Shown one piece after another: positions 35,610 through 44,841 of a stretch of DNA of 64,000 bases. Position numbers and translations under genes: made by a program. This DNA comes from Mesorhizobium kowhaii (GTDB lineage Bacteria; Pseudomonadota; Alphaproteobacteria; Rhizobiales; Rhizobiaceae): the NCBI RefSeq assembly GCF_003253745.1, contig NZ_MZXV01000062.1, forward strand, positions 186,001-250,000, given 5' to 3'. A model generated the notes under the pieces. It was not told the origin of the DNA and searched no databases. It saw only the letters and a program-made list of their open reading frames with translations. Position 1 is the first letter of the stretch; each line of letters opens with the position of its first letter.

Positions 35610-36443
35610 ATGGTTAGTCTCGAAACGCGTCGCCTGGACCGGGATAGCCTCGAAGACCGTTCGTTCGGCCGTTTTGGCAGGGCCTGGTCCTATATCCGCC
35701 AGCGGGGCTTGCTGGAGCCGATCAGGCTCGTTCGTCGGCATGGGATTGGCGCAAGCGTTGGCTTTGTCTTGCGAAACGTCCGTTATATCGTCGCCGACCG
35801 CCTCGCGCGAAAATGGGATCGCCGGCACGATGTCGATACGGCTGGCTCAATCCAGCTCGCCGCGCTGGATGTCGTTGGCCCGCATCGCAACAAGGGCAAC
35901 GAAGCCGTATGCACCTCGCCAAGAACCTTTGATTTCATCATGAAGTCGCTGCCCCAAGATCTCCAGGGCCATACATTCATCGATATCGGCTCTGGAAAAT
36001 CGCGAACGCTATTGCTGGCGTCGCGATATCCGTTTGCAGAAATCATCGGGGTAGAGTTCGCACGCGAGCTGGTCGAAATCGCCAGAAGCAACATAAAGCG
36101 CTTCAGGGATCCGTCGCAGAAATGCCGGGCACTCAGTGTCGTCGAGGCGGATGCAGCAGCTTACGAATTTCCCGATGCGCCCCTGGTGGTTTATTTCTAC
36201 AATCCTTTTTCGAAGGACGTTTTCGACATCGTGCTGAAAAATCTCGTGTCGTCGCTCGAACGGCGCCCGCGGAACTGTTTCATCGTCTACGGAAGCTCAA
36301 GCCACCGCGCCATCGATTGGGCAAGGCCCGCAATCCGCGAAGCCGGCATTTTCGTGGAACTTTCTGTACCGCCGATGCCCGGTTTCCTCGACGCGATCCG
36401 AACCATCGACTACGCGGTCTTTCAGTTTCGCGCCGCGGCGTAG
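35610..36443 (+). CDS. Class I SAM-dependent methyltransferase-like protein
   Basis: A 277-residue protein with a Rossmann methyltransferase domain in its C-terminal two-thirds: motif I FIDIGSGKSRTLLLASRY, acidic strand 2 IIGVEFARELVEIARSN, and strand 4 APLVVYFYNPFSKDVF. The NPFS there resembles the (N/D)PP(F/Y)-like position but no specific substrate motif is clear. The N-terminal 100 residues are basic and unassigned. Start 35610 (MVSLETRRLDRD) is chosen over 35493, which would overlap lpxXL and span the palindrome. It is convergent with the FAD oxidoreductase gene. Confidence 0.7.
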   Translation: MVSLETRRLDRDSLEDRSFGRFGRAWSYIRQRGLLEPIRLVRRHGIGASVGFVLRNVRYIVADRLARKWDRRHDVDTAGSIQLAALDVVGPHRNKGNEAVCTSPRTFDFIMKSLPQDLQGHTFIDIGSGKSRTLLLASRYPFAEIIGVEFARELVEIARSNIKRFRDPSQKCRALSVVEADAAAYEFPDAPLVVYFYNPFSKDVFDIVLKNLVSSLERRPRNCFIVYGSSSHRAIDWARPAIREAGIFVELSVPPMPGFLDAIRTIDYAVFQFRAAA

Positions 36444-37609
36444 CCCTTGCCTCTGGCCTTGACGAAACGGGTGACGTTGCGCGCGGCGTATGGCGTGCCG
36501 GCGGTGAAACGCATCAGGGGGCCAAAACTGCCGACGGCGCTCGCGCCAACGAAATGCAGGCCAGGAATGCTCGACTCGAATCCCGCGGAGAGCACCGGAG
36601 CGCCTTCCCGGCGCGCAATCGCGGCAAGCACATCGGGCGCGAACAGCCCGAGCCTGGCAACATCGATCTGGTAGCCCGTGCCCAGCAGGACGTGATCGAA
36701 GGTGGCGGCATCCTTCTCGAACCGCAGTTCGATGGCGTGGCCTTTGGCGGCCGCGCCAACAATCCTGCTGCCGGCATTGACTTTTATTCCGTCGAAGTCC
36801 GGCTTCAGCCAGCCTGACGCGCCTGCCCCAAGACTGCGCAGGTTGAGCCCGTCTCTGGCTGCCTCCGGAAACCGGTGCACGAAGCCTGGAGCTTCAACCA
36901 GCCAGGACAGTGGGAAGGGGCCGACCCTGGAGGGGGACGCAAGGCGCTCCGAAGCGAAGTCGCGCAAACTCCAGCTTTTGTTTCCCGACAGCGTTCGATA
37001 CCCAAGCCAATGGATGTCGCCACGGCAGACAAGTTCGACATCCGCCCCGCTTCGCTTGAGCAGTACCGCGGATTCGCAGGCACTCTGCCCGCGCCCGATG
37101 ACGGCGACCCGCTTGCCGCGGAAGGCCTCGTAGCCGGCATGTTCGCTGGCATGGCTGACCAGTTCGGCGGGCAATCCATTGAAGACGGCGGGGATCATCT
37201 GCTGGTTCATCAGCCCGGTGGCAACGACGACACGCCGCGCATGGACGGCATCGCCATCGGCAAGAGCGAGGCGAAACCCTCCCTTCGCCGTCTCGACGCG
37301 GCTAACCCAGCGCGTATCCAGATCGGCAACCGTCTGGGCCTGTATCCACAGTCCATAGTCGACGAAATTTTCGAGCAGCAGCGGTTCGCGCGGCGAGATT
37401 CCAAGGAACGCTGCGTAGGAATCGAGCGAGAGCGCACCTTTGGTGTGGCCGATATAGGTCGCATGCCAGGGTGAGCGCAGTCTCATGCCTCTTGGCATGT
37501 GGTCGCGCCAGAAGGACATCGCGCCGCCAAGGGCAAGCGTTTCAATGCCCGCCGCCTTGAGGGCGGAAGCAACGGCCAGCCCGAACGGTCCGGCACCGAT
37601 CACAGCCAC
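36422..37609 (-). CDS. FAD-dependent oxidoreductase, flavin monooxygenase-like
   Basis: A 395-residue two-dinucleotide-domain flavoprotein. The FAD motif is VIGAGPFGLAVASAL at the very N-terminus, and the NAD(P) motif VIGRGQSACESAVLLKRSGADVELVCR is near residue 170. FATGY-like LLGTGYQ is near residue 300, as in N-hydroxylating and Baeyer-Villiger-type monooxygenases. The only usable start is GTG 37609, giving just two residues before the FAD strand. The frame upstream is open and protein-like for 11 more codons but has no start codon, so a small upstream frameshift is possible. The ATP-grasp gene lies upstream on the same strand. Confidence 0.75.
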   Translation of the reverse strand: MAVIGAGPFGLAVASALKAAGIETLALGGAMSFWRDHMPRGMRLRSPWHATYIGHTKGALSLDSYAAFLGISPREPLLLENFVDYGLWIQAQTVADLDTRWVSRVETAKGGFRLALADGDAVHARRVVVATGLMNQQMIPAVFNGLPAELVSHASEHAGYEAFRGKRVAVIGRGQSACESAVLLKRSGADVELVCRGDIHWLGYRTLSGNKSWSLRDFASERLASPSRVGPFPLSWLVEAPGFVHRFPEAARDGLNLRSLGAGASGWLKPDFDGIKVNAGSRIVGAAAKGHAIELRFEKDAATFDHVLLGTGYQIDVARLGLFAPDVLAAIARREGAPVLSAGFESSIPGLHFVGASAVGSFGPLMRFTAGTPYAARNVTRFVKARGKGYAAARN

Positions 37610-37794
37610 CTCGCAATCGGTCTGGGCATGGGAGCGGTCATGTCATGGTTCTCGTGGATCTCTGCAAGCCGGATCTCGACCGGAAACTCACTCAGTCACG
37701 TCGCCGTCCTAAACGTCCTTGAGTTAAGATTGCGGAAATAGTCAGCATTCTTCTACCTGACCGGCAGCTTATCCGGCATTGCCAGGCACTGATT

Positions 37795-39003
37795 TCACCG
37801 CGTACGAAGTATCCGCCTCGTCAGCACTCTCCACACAGTCAATGGTATGTCGATCAGGCCCGGCATCGGGTCGCTTGCCGTGAATGTTGCCCATGCCCGT
37901 ACCGAGCCAAATGAGCGCAAATAGGCCCGCTTTGTCAGCCGGCCACTTGAGATCAACTTGCTGACGGCCACCATGTCCCGAACCAGATACATCCAGGACG
38001 TATTCGGCCGCGCCGAGACCGCGCCGACCTCGTGGCCCGACTTGATTGCCCAAAGCATGGCGCCGAGATCGACGCCCGCGGCAGCGGCAAGCCCAAACCA
38101 TGTCCAGGGCCGCGGATTGACATCGAGTATCTTCAACGAGCCATCGCGGCGGTCGCGCTTGAATTCGACCTCCACCAGTCCGTGGTGTGCGATCGATCCA
38201 AGAAGCCGGCGCGCGGCGTCGATCAGTTGCGGTTCGTCGACGACCTCCACGAACGTGCTGGTATAGCCGAAATCGACCGGATATTGCCGGCTGCGACGGG
38301 CGGTAAACTCGGCTACCGGCGCGCCCCGGTTCCACAGCGCCGCGTAGGAAAACTGGCTTTCGCCTCCCCCCGGTATCATTTCCTGAACGACGACATTCTC
38401 GAAACCGATCTCTTCGGCGGCCCATTTATAGGCTGTCAAGAACGACGCCTGGTCGTTGGTAAGAATGGCTTTTGCGCGAGCGAAACGGCTGCGGCCGCCC
38501 ATGTTCGGCTTCAGGATGACGGGAAAGCGAAGCTCGGCGGCCCTTGCCTGCTCCAGCGAAGTAAACTCGAAGGTCAGCGGAATGGCGAGTGCCAGTTCGC
38601 GGGCACGGCGATACAGAAGCGGCTTCTCACAAACCCATTTCAGCTGCTGCCACGGTGGCAGCACAACGTCGAATACATCGGACAGTTGCTCGATGGCTTG
38701 CGACACAAAGCGAACTTCAGGGTCGCCGCCGGGAATCAGGAGAAAGCCGTCCAATCCCTGGGTCTCAGCCAGCTTGAGCAGGAAGGCAACGGCGCCGTCA
38801 TCCTCGGGGCCTGGCCATGTCATCTGCCGATGAGCGTAACGCGAAAAGCGGGGAAAAGGCGTGTCGGCGCTTATCAGCCAGACCGGCACTTTCTGCGCGC
38901 CAAGGCTCCTGGCCAGCGCCAGAGTCCCGTGCGCCCCACCAAGAATAACCACCCCGGCGGGCCGACTGGAAACACGATCGTCCATTTTTAGCTGGGAGAG
39001 CAT
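37795..39003 (-). CDS. ATP-grasp ligase (COG3919-like carboxylate-amine ligase)
   Basis: A 402-residue enzyme. An N-terminal Rossmann-like part (VVILGGAHGTLALARSLGAQ) is followed by an ATP-grasp domain: FPVILKPNMGGRSRFARAKA for ATP binding, VVVQEMIPGGGESQFSYAAL, and EVEFKRDRRDG...ILDVNPRPWTW holding the metal-binding Glu and Asn. It should join a carboxylate to an amine or thiol with ATP. The layout resembles D-aspartate ligases and similar COG3919 proteins, but substrates are unknown. ATG 39003 is used; 38985 is an alternative. It may form a two-gene unit with the FAD oxidoreductase 185 bases downstream. Confidence 0.75.
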   Translation of the reverse strand: MLSQLKMDDRVSSRPAGVVILGGAHGTLALARSLGAQKVPVWLISADTPFPRFSRYAHRQMTWPGPEDDGAVAFLLKLAETQGLDGFLLIPGGDPEVRFVSQAIEQLSDVFDVVLPPWQQLKWVCEKPLLYRRARELALAIPLTFEFTSLEQARAAELRFPVILKPNMGGRSRFARAKAILTNDQASFLTAYKWAAEEIGFENVVVQEMIPGGGESQFSYAALWNRGAPVAEFTARRSRQYPVDFGYTSTFVEVVDEPQLIDAARRLLGSIAHHGLVEVEFKRDRRDGSLKILDVNPRPWTWFGLAAAAGVDLGAMLWAIKSGHEVGAVSARPNTSWMYLVRDMVAVSKLISSGRLTKRAYLRSFGSVRAWATFTASDPMPGLIDIPLTVWRVLTRRILRTR

Positions 39004-39228
39004 CCGTCAATTCCGACAATCGGTACGCAGCGGCAAGACTTCTGGTTACCGATTTCCTGGCCTGCAAAAAGTAAGAGACATCTAATATAGAAAACTGGTC
39101 GCCCAGGTGCCGCCGCTACCGGCGGAAAGTCTCATACCAATGCTTTCTACATGGTAATGAAAATTGGCGCCGCTTTAGAAAGAGGCCCCAGTAGCCGGCA
39201 GTGACTATGCCAGGAATGTACGCGTCCC

Positions 39229-39274
39229 GAATTGCCACTGGCCTCGACGGCCATGGCAATTCAGGAAAAGTGTG
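39229..39274. repeat. Hairpin with a remnant of the 75-bp repeat
   Basis: GAATTGCC at 39229-39236 and GGCAATTC at 39255-39262 are inverted arms with GGCC pairs inside. The run from GCAATTC to AGGAAAAGTGTG (39256-39274) matches the start of the 75-bp repeat of 13811 and 58174 with one base missing, then stops. It is probably a decayed third copy. The rest of the 370-base gap 39004-39373 has the terminator below and nothing else I can name. Confidence 0.45.
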
Positions 39275-39288
39275 CATAAAAGCAACAA

Positions 39289-39330
39289 GTTAGACCGGTT
39301 CAGCGATCCACCGACGTTGAACCGGCTAAC
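39289..39330 (-). terminator. Terminator hairpin of the L,D-transpeptidase gene
   Basis: GTTAGACCGGTTCA and TGAACCGGCTAAC pair over 13 bases with one bulge. Read on the minus strand the hairpin is followed by TTGTTGCTTTTATG, a T-rich tail. It begins 44 bases after the transpeptidase stop codon, where a Rho-independent terminator is expected. Confidence 0.6.
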
Positions 39331-39373
39331 ATAAGACAAAACTGCGCCGCGATCCGGACGATGCCCGACGGCA

Positions 39374-39802
39374 CTAGTTCGTCACGACAATCCGCGTGTT
39401 GCCGAAACCCACTTCCCGCACCATCGAATAGAAGGCTGCGGCGTTGGCCGTGTGCAGCCGCACGCAGCCATGCGATGCCGGCCTGCCGAGCTGCCTGACG
39501 GCGCCGGTTCCGTGGATGGCATAGCCACCACGGAAGAACACGGAATAAGGCATTGGCGACATATGGTATTTGCGCGAATACCACATCCGGGCCGTGCGTT
39601 GCGGCCGATAGGTGCCGCGCGGCGTGAAATAGCCGGGTCGCGCGGTGGACACGCTCCATCGATAAACCGAAAAGCCATATCTGACCGTCATCGTCTGCGA
39701 CGACACGTCTATGCTTGCAACGAGGCTGGCTGCCCAACCCTGCCCCGCGGCACCGAACAGCATCGCGACAAACACGGCTGCCATGAGAACTGTCTTTTTC
39801 AT
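39374..39802 (-). CDS. L,D-transpeptidase (YkuD domain), secreted
   Basis: A 142-residue periplasmic enzyme with a signal peptide (TVLMAAVFVAMLFGAAGQGWAA) and a YkuD catalytic domain. The active site is IHGTGAVRQLGRPASHGCVRL, with the His, the Ser-His-Gly-Cys-Val-Arg signature and the nucleophile Cys. It forms 3-3 peptidoglycan cross-links or attaches proteins to the wall. It is a single gene, short but complete, and one of the many YkuD paralogues typical of rhizobia. Confidence 0.92.
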   Translation of the reverse strand: MKKTVLMAAVFVAMLFGAAGQGWAASLVASIDVSSQTMTVRYGFSVYRWSVSTARPGYFTPRGTYRPQRTARMWYSRKYHMSPMPYSVFFRGGYAIHGTGAVRQLGRPASHGCVRLHTANAAAFYSMVREVGFGNTRIVVTN

Positions 39803-40023
39803 GCGATCAAACCCCTTTGATTGCCCCTTACTTGCCTGCCATCACGTTATTTTTCATCTTTTTAATGGCAGGTGAACGGATAGCACACACTCCTTGACCA
39901 ATTCGCCAATCCAAAGCAGCGAATTTGAACGATTTCGCGCGATAGTTGCCGCAACGACACGCCGCACGGGCCTGATCACCAGCGGGCTTGCAAAATCGCA
40001 GATATCGCTGCTCAACTCGTCGC

Positions 40024-41304
40024 ATGAACGAGCGACTCCTCAAGGCAATCGATGACCGGCGCGACGATGTCGTCGCGCTGACCGCCGACCTGATCCGTTT
40101 TCCGACCATCAACCCACCGGGCGAGGCCTACCGGCCATGCGCCGAATATCTCAGTGCGCGGCTGAAGAAGAGCGGCTTCGAGACCGAATTCATCCGCGCC
40201 GAAGGCACGCCCGGCGACACCGATCGCTACCCGCGTGTCAATGTCGTTGCCCGTTTCGACGGACGCTCGCCTGGCGCCTGCGTCCACTTCAACTCGCATA
40301 TCGACGTTGTCGAAGCGGGCGAAGGCTGGACCGTCGATCCCTTTGCCGGCGTCGTCCGGGACGGCAAGGTCTACGGCCGTGGTGCCTGCGACATGAAGGG
40401 CGGCCTGGCCGCCTCGGTCATTGCCGCCGAAGCCTTCTTGGAGGTGTTTCCCGACTTTCCCGGCGCCATCGAAATATCGGGCACCGTCGATGAGGAGTCC
40501 GGCGGCTTCGGCGGCGTCGCCCATCTGGCCAGGCTCGGCTATTTCTCGAAACCCAGGGTCGACCACGTCATTATTCCCGAGCCGCTGAACAAGGACCGCA
40601 TCTGCCTTGGTCATCGCGGCGTCTGGTGGGCGGAGATCGAAACCAAGGGCGAGATCGCGCATGGCTCGATGCCGTTTCTCGGCGACAATGCGGTACGCCA
40701 TATGGGCGCCGTACTGCAGGCCTTCGAGGATGAACTGTTCCCCGCGCTCGAGCGCAAGATGACGCGCATGCCGGTCGTGCCCGAAGGCGCCAAGCGCTCG
40801 ACCATGAACATCAACTCCATCCACGGTGGCCAGACCGAGGATTTCCGACCCGGCCTGCCTTCGCCCAACGTGCCCGATTCCTGCCGGCTGACCATCGACC
40901 GCCGCTTCCTGCTCGAGGAGGACCTCGACACGGTCAAAGGTGAAGTGACCGGCATTCTCGACCGGTTGAAGCGCGAGCGGAAAAAATTCGACTATGATAT
41001 CCGCGACCTGATGGAAGTGCTGCCGCTGATGACCGATCGCGACGCGCCCGTGGTCAAGGCGGTGGCGCAAGGCATCATGGCGATCTTCGACCGCGAACCG
41101 GACTATGTCATTTCGCCCGGCACCTACGACCAGAAGCACATTGCCCGCATCGGCCATACCTATGATTGCATCGCCTATGGCCCCGGCATTCTCGACCTCG
41201 CCCACCGGCCGGACGAATGGGTCGGGATATCGGACATGGTGGAGGCTGCCAAGGTGATGGCGATCGGGCTCAATGTGCTGCTGCGCGGCACAGAAGCGGG
41301 ATAG
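40024..41304 (+). CDS. M20 family metallopeptidase, ArgE/DapE-like deacylase
   Basis: A 426-residue zinc amidohydrolase. Metal ligands are visible in HFNSHIDVV (His, Asp region), GRGACDMKGG (bridging Asp) and the catalytic Glu in TVDEESGGFGG. The dimerisation domain lies in the middle (ETKGEIAHGSMPFLG). The family removes acyl groups from amino acids or cleaves small peptides. It stands directly upstream of a peptide-type ABC importer on the same strand, so it may process the imported compound. ATG 40024 (MNERLLKAIDDRRDD) is preferred to the upstream ATG. Confidence 0.85.
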   Translation: MNERLLKAIDDRRDDVVALTADLIRFPTINPPGEAYRPCAEYLSARLKKSGFETEFIRAEGTPGDTDRYPRVNVVARFDGRSPGACVHFNSHIDVVEAGEGWTVDPFAGVVRDGKVYGRGACDMKGGLAASVIAAEAFLEVFPDFPGAIEISGTVDEESGGFGGVAHLARLGYFSKPRVDHVIIPEPLNKDRICLGHRGVWWAEIETKGEIAHGSMPFLGDNAVRHMGAVLQAFEDELFPALERKMTRMPVVPEGAKRSTMNINSIHGGQTEDFRPGLPSPNVPDSCRLTIDRRFLLEEDLDTVKGEVTGILDRLKRERKKFDYDIRDLMEVLPLMTDRDAPVVKAVAQGIMAIFDREPDYVISPGTYDQKHIARIGHTYDCIAYGPGILDLAHRPDEWVGISDMVEAAKVMAIGLNVLLRGTEAG

Positions 41305-41466
41305 CTTTGCATCGCAACAAGCTTCGACCTGCAGACAGGGCTGCCACGGCAAAAACATTCCCGGCCATCCCGCCGGGCAGAACGAAACGCAATTTACTCC
41401 GTGGCAAAATCACGCTTCTATCGCCCCGGTTTGAGCACGTGTCTGAAACGCATGGGGAGTTGCACG

Positions 41467-42945
41467 ATGAGATTGTGGAAAACCATTCTGGCGGCTGCGA
41501 TGCTGTCGCTGGCCACTGGCACCTCGGCGTTTGCCGCGCGAACCGACCTGGTCATCGGCATTCCGCTCGAACCGCCGCATCTTGATCCGACCGCCGGTGC
41601 TGCCGCGGCCATCGATGAGGTTCTCTACGCCAATGTGTTCGAGGGCCTGACCCGCATCGGGCCGAATGGCGAGGTGCTGCCGGATCTGGCAGAAAGCTGG
41701 ACCATTTCCGATGACGGCAAGGTCTACACCTTCAAGCTGCACACCAGCGTCAAATTCCACGACGGCACCGATTTCGACGCCAGCGACGTGAAATTCTCGC
41801 TGGACCGCGCCCGCGCCGACAACTCGGTCAATGCGCAGAAAGGCCTGTTCGCCGCCATCGAAACGGTCGACGTGGTCGACCCGGCAACGGTCAAGGTGAC
41901 GTTGAAGAACCCTCAAGGCTCCTTCCTCTACAATATGGGCTGGGGCGACGCAGTGATCGTGGCGCCTGAATCGGCCGACACCAACAAGGAGAAGCCGATC
42001 GGCACCGGCCCGTTCAAATTCCAGAGCTGGGCCAAGGGATCGTCGATCACGCTGGTCAAATCGGACAATTACTGGGGCACGCCGGCGTCGCTCGACAAGG
42101 CCGAGTTCCGCATCGTGCCGGATGCCGCCGCCTATGTGCCCGCGCTGCTCTCGGGCGACATCCAGGCTTTCCCGTTCTTCGATGCCGACAGCGTCGCGCA
42201 GGTCAAGGACGACCCGCGCTTCAAGGTGGTGATCGGCGCAACCGAGGGCGAAACCATCCTGTCGATCAACAACAAGAAGCCGCCTTTCGACAAGCTGCAG
42301 GTGAGGCAGGCGATCTCCTATGCGCTCGACCGCAAGGCGATCATCGACGGCGCCTCGGCCGGCCTCGGAGTGCCGATCGGCTCGCACATGTCACCGGCCA
42401 ACAAGGACTATCTCGACCTCACCGGCCGCTATCCGCATGATGTCGCCAAGGCCAAGGAACTGCTGAAGGAAGCGGGACTGGAGAACGGCTTCAAGGCGAC
42501 GCTGAAATTGCCGCCGCCCTCTTACGCGCGGCTCGGCGGCGAGATCATCGCCTCGGAACTTCGCGACGTCGGCATCGATCTCGAGATCATCCCGGTCGAA
42601 TGGGCGCAGTGGCTGGATCAGGTGTTCACCAAGAAGGATTACGACCTGACCATCGTCTCGCACACCGAGCCCAACGACATCGATATCTATTCGCGCAAGG
42701 ATTATTACTTCAACTACGACAATCCGGCCTTCGACAAGGTGATTGCCGATCTGAACCTCACCTCCGACGAGGCCAAGCGCAAGGAATTGCTGGGACAGGC
42801 ACAGAAGATCCTGGCCGATGATGCCGTGGTCGGCTTCCTCTTCGAACTGCCCAAGGTCGGCGTCTGGGATGCCAAGCTGCAAGGGTTATGGGAAAACGCG
42901 CCGATCCAGGCCAACGACCTGACCAAGGTGAAGTGGAGCGAGTGA
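41467..42945 (+). CDS. ABC importer substrate-binding protein, family 5 (peptide/opine type)
   Basis: A 492-residue periplasmic protein with a signal peptide (TILAAAMLSLATGTSAFAA). The SBP family 5 pattern runs DLVIGIPLEPPHLDPTAG, LYANVFEGLTRIGPNGEVLPDLAESW and VKFHDGTDFDASDVKFSLDR, and the family closes with LPKVGVWDAKLQGLWENAP. It captures peptides or related amides for the permeases that follow. The ATG at 41467 has GGGGAG upstream; the longer open frame is not protein-like. It starts 162 bases after the M20 gene. Confidence 0.9.
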   Translation: MRLWKTILAAAMLSLATGTSAFAARTDLVIGIPLEPPHLDPTAGAAAAIDEVLYANVFEGLTRIGPNGEVLPDLAESWTISDDGKVYTFKLHTSVKFHDGTDFDASDVKFSLDRARADNSVNAQKGLFAAIETVDVVDPATVKVTLKNPQGSFLYNMGWGDAVIVAPESADTNKEKPIGTGPFKFQSWAKGSSITLVKSDNYWGTPASLDKAEFRIVPDAAAYVPALLSGDIQAFPFFDADSVAQVKDDPRFKVVIGATEGETILSINNKKPPFDKLQVRQAISYALDRKAIIDGASAGLGVPIGSHMSPANKDYLDLTGRYPHDVAKAKELLKEAGLENGFKATLKLPPPSYARLGGEIIASELRDVGIDLEIIPVEWAQWLDQVFTKKDYDLTIVSHTEPNDIDIYSRKDYYFNYDNPAFDKVIADLNLTSDEAKRKELLGQAQKILADDAVVGFLFELPKVGVWDAKLQGLWENAPIQANDLTKVKWSE

Positions 42946-43027
42946 GGCTGTTGGCCAAAAGGCGACGCTTGCGCTCCTTCGCGCCCCAGCGACAGTGTGG
43001 GCGCTCGATCTCTTCAGTTCACCTTCC

Positions 43028-43975
43028 ATGACCGCCTATCTCCTCAAGCGCCTTGCCATCGCCGTCGCCACACTGGTGCTGGCATCCATGGTGGTGTTCG
43101 CCGTGCTGGAGATCCTGCCCGGTGATCCGGCCCGGCTGATGCTGGGCATGAACGCCAGCGCCGACCAGGTCGAGCTGCTGCGCAACCAGTTGGGCCTCAA
43201 CGCGCCGCTGCCTTGGCGCTATCTGCATTGGACCGGCGGCCTGCTCAGCCTCGATTTCGGCCGCTCCTACACCTATTCGGTGCCGGTCATCGATCTGGTG
43301 CGCGAGCGGCTGGCCGTCTCCCTGCCGCTGGCGCTGATTGCGCTGGCACTCTCCACCGTCATCGCCATTCCGGTCGGCCTGTATTCCGCCAGCCGTCGCG
43401 GACGGGCCGGCGACACGGTGGCGATGGGCGCCGCTCAGCTTGGCGTCGCTGTCCCCAATTTCTGGTTCGCGCTGATGCTGATCTATGTCTTCGCCGTCTG
43501 GCTGCGGCTGGTTCCCGCCGGCGGCTTTCCCGGCTGGAGCGCCGGCGTCTGGCCGGCGCTGAAATCGCTGCTGCTGCCGGCAGTGGCGCTTGCCTTGCCG
43601 CAGGCCGCGATCCTGGCGCGCGTCACCCGCTCGGCGCTGATCGAGGTGCTGAACGAGGACTATATCCGCACCGCCCGCGCCAAGGGCCTGCCCTACCGCG
43701 CCGTGTTGTGGCGGCACGCGCTGCGCAACGCCATGATTCCGGTGCTGACCATTCTTGGCCTGCAGTTCGCCTTCCTGCTTGCCGGCACCATCATCATCGA
43801 GAATGTCTTTTATCTGCCCGGCCTAGGCCGGCTGGTGTTCCAGGCGATCACCCAGCGCGACCTGATCGTCGTCGAAAGCGTCGTCATGCTGCTGGTCGCC
43901 GCCGTCATAGCCGTCAACCTCCTCGTCGATCTCTCCTATGCGGTCGTCGATCCGCGCCTTAGGAGCCGGCAATGA
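43028..43975 (+). CDS. ABC importer permease, DppB-like
   Basis: A 315-residue permease with six hydrophobic helices. It begins MTAYLLKRLAIAVATLVLAS and has the DppB/OppB hallmark GDPARLMLG near residue 38 and the EAA loop RTARAKGLPYRAVLWRHALRNAMIPV, which contacts the ATPase. It forms the channel together with the next gene. The next gene overlaps its stop by four bases (ATGA). ATG 43028 is chosen by family start. Confidence 0.92.
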   Translation: MTAYLLKRLAIAVATLVLASMVVFAVLEILPGDPARLMLGMNASADQVELLRNQLGLNAPLPWRYLHWTGGLLSLDFGRSYTYSVPVIDLVRERLAVSLPLALIALALSTVIAIPVGLYSASRRGRAGDTVAMGAAQLGVAVPNFWFALMLIYVFAVWLRLVPAGGFPGWSAGVWPALKSLLLPAVALALPQAAILARVTRSALIEVLNEDYIRTARAKGLPYRAVLWRHALRNAMIPVLTILGLQFAFLLAGTIIIENVFYLPGLGRLVFQAITQRDLIVVESVVMLLVAAVIAVNLLVDLSYAVVDPRLRSRQ

Positions 43976-44841
43976 CGCTGCACATCGACATCCCCGAGGA
44001 GAAGTTCGGCAGCATCCTGGCCAAGGCGTTCAGGAATACCGCTTTCGTTGCCGGCTTCTTCATCACCTTGCTGATCCTGGCGATGGCGATCGTCTCCTAC
44101 GCCTGGACACCCTACGACGTCACGAAACTGGTGATCGCCGACAAGACGCAAGCCCCCTCGCTGGCGCATTGGTTCGGCACCGATCATTTCGGCCGCGACA
44201 TCCTGTCGATGGTCATGGTCGGCGCCCGCAATTCGATTGCCGTGGCGCTGGTCGCGGTCGGCATCGGCATGGGGATCGGCGTGCCGCTCGGCGCCTTTGC
44301 CGCGGCCCGCGGCGGCCTCGTTGACGAGGCGCTGATGCGGCTGAACGACCTCGTCTTCGCCTTCCCTGCTCTGCTGTCGGCCATCATGATCACCGCCATC
44401 TTCGGGCCGGGCGCCGTCAATGCCATCATCGCCATCGGCATCTTCAACATTCCGGTGTTTGCGCGCGTCGCCCGCGCCGGCGCGCTGGCGATCTGGCCGC
44501 GCGAGTTCATTCTTGCCGCGCGCGCCGCCGGCAAGAGCAGCACGCAGATCAGCATCGAACATGTGCTGCCCAACATTGCCACGCTGCTCCTGGTGCAAGG
44601 CACCATCCAGTTCGCGCTGGGCATCCTGGCCGAAGCCGGGCTTTCCTATCTGGGTCTGGGCGCGCAGCCGCCAATGCCGAGCTGGGGCCGCATGCTGTTC
44701 GACGCGCAGACCCGCATGGTGGTGGCGCCATGGATGGCGATCTTTCCCGGCATGGCGATCGTCGTCACTGTGCTTGGGCTCAACCTCCTGGGCGATGGCA
44801 TCGCCGACATCCTCGATCCGAAATCACGGCGGCAGCGATGA
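43972..44841 (+). CDS. ABC importer permease, DppC-like
   Basis: A 289-residue permease, the DppC/OppC partner. The N-terminal part includes WFGTDHFGRDILSMVMVGARNSI, a DppC signature, and the EAA loop is AARAAGKSSTQISIEHVLPN. It overlaps both neighbours by four bases, so the whole importer is one tightly coupled operon. Confidence 0.92.
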   Translation: MTLHIDIPEEKFGSILAKAFRNTAFVAGFFITLLILAMAIVSYAWTPYDVTKLVIADKTQAPSLAHWFGTDHFGRDILSMVMVGARNSIAVALVAVGIGMGIGVPLGAFAAARGGLVDEALMRLNDLVFAFPALLSAIMITAIFGPGAVNAIIAIGIFNIPVFARVARAGALAIWPREFILAARAAGKSSTQISIEHVLPNIATLLLVQGTIQFALGILAEAGLSYLGLGAQPPMPSWGRMLFDAQTRMVVAPWMAIFPGMAIVVTVLGLNLLGDGIADILDPKSRRQR

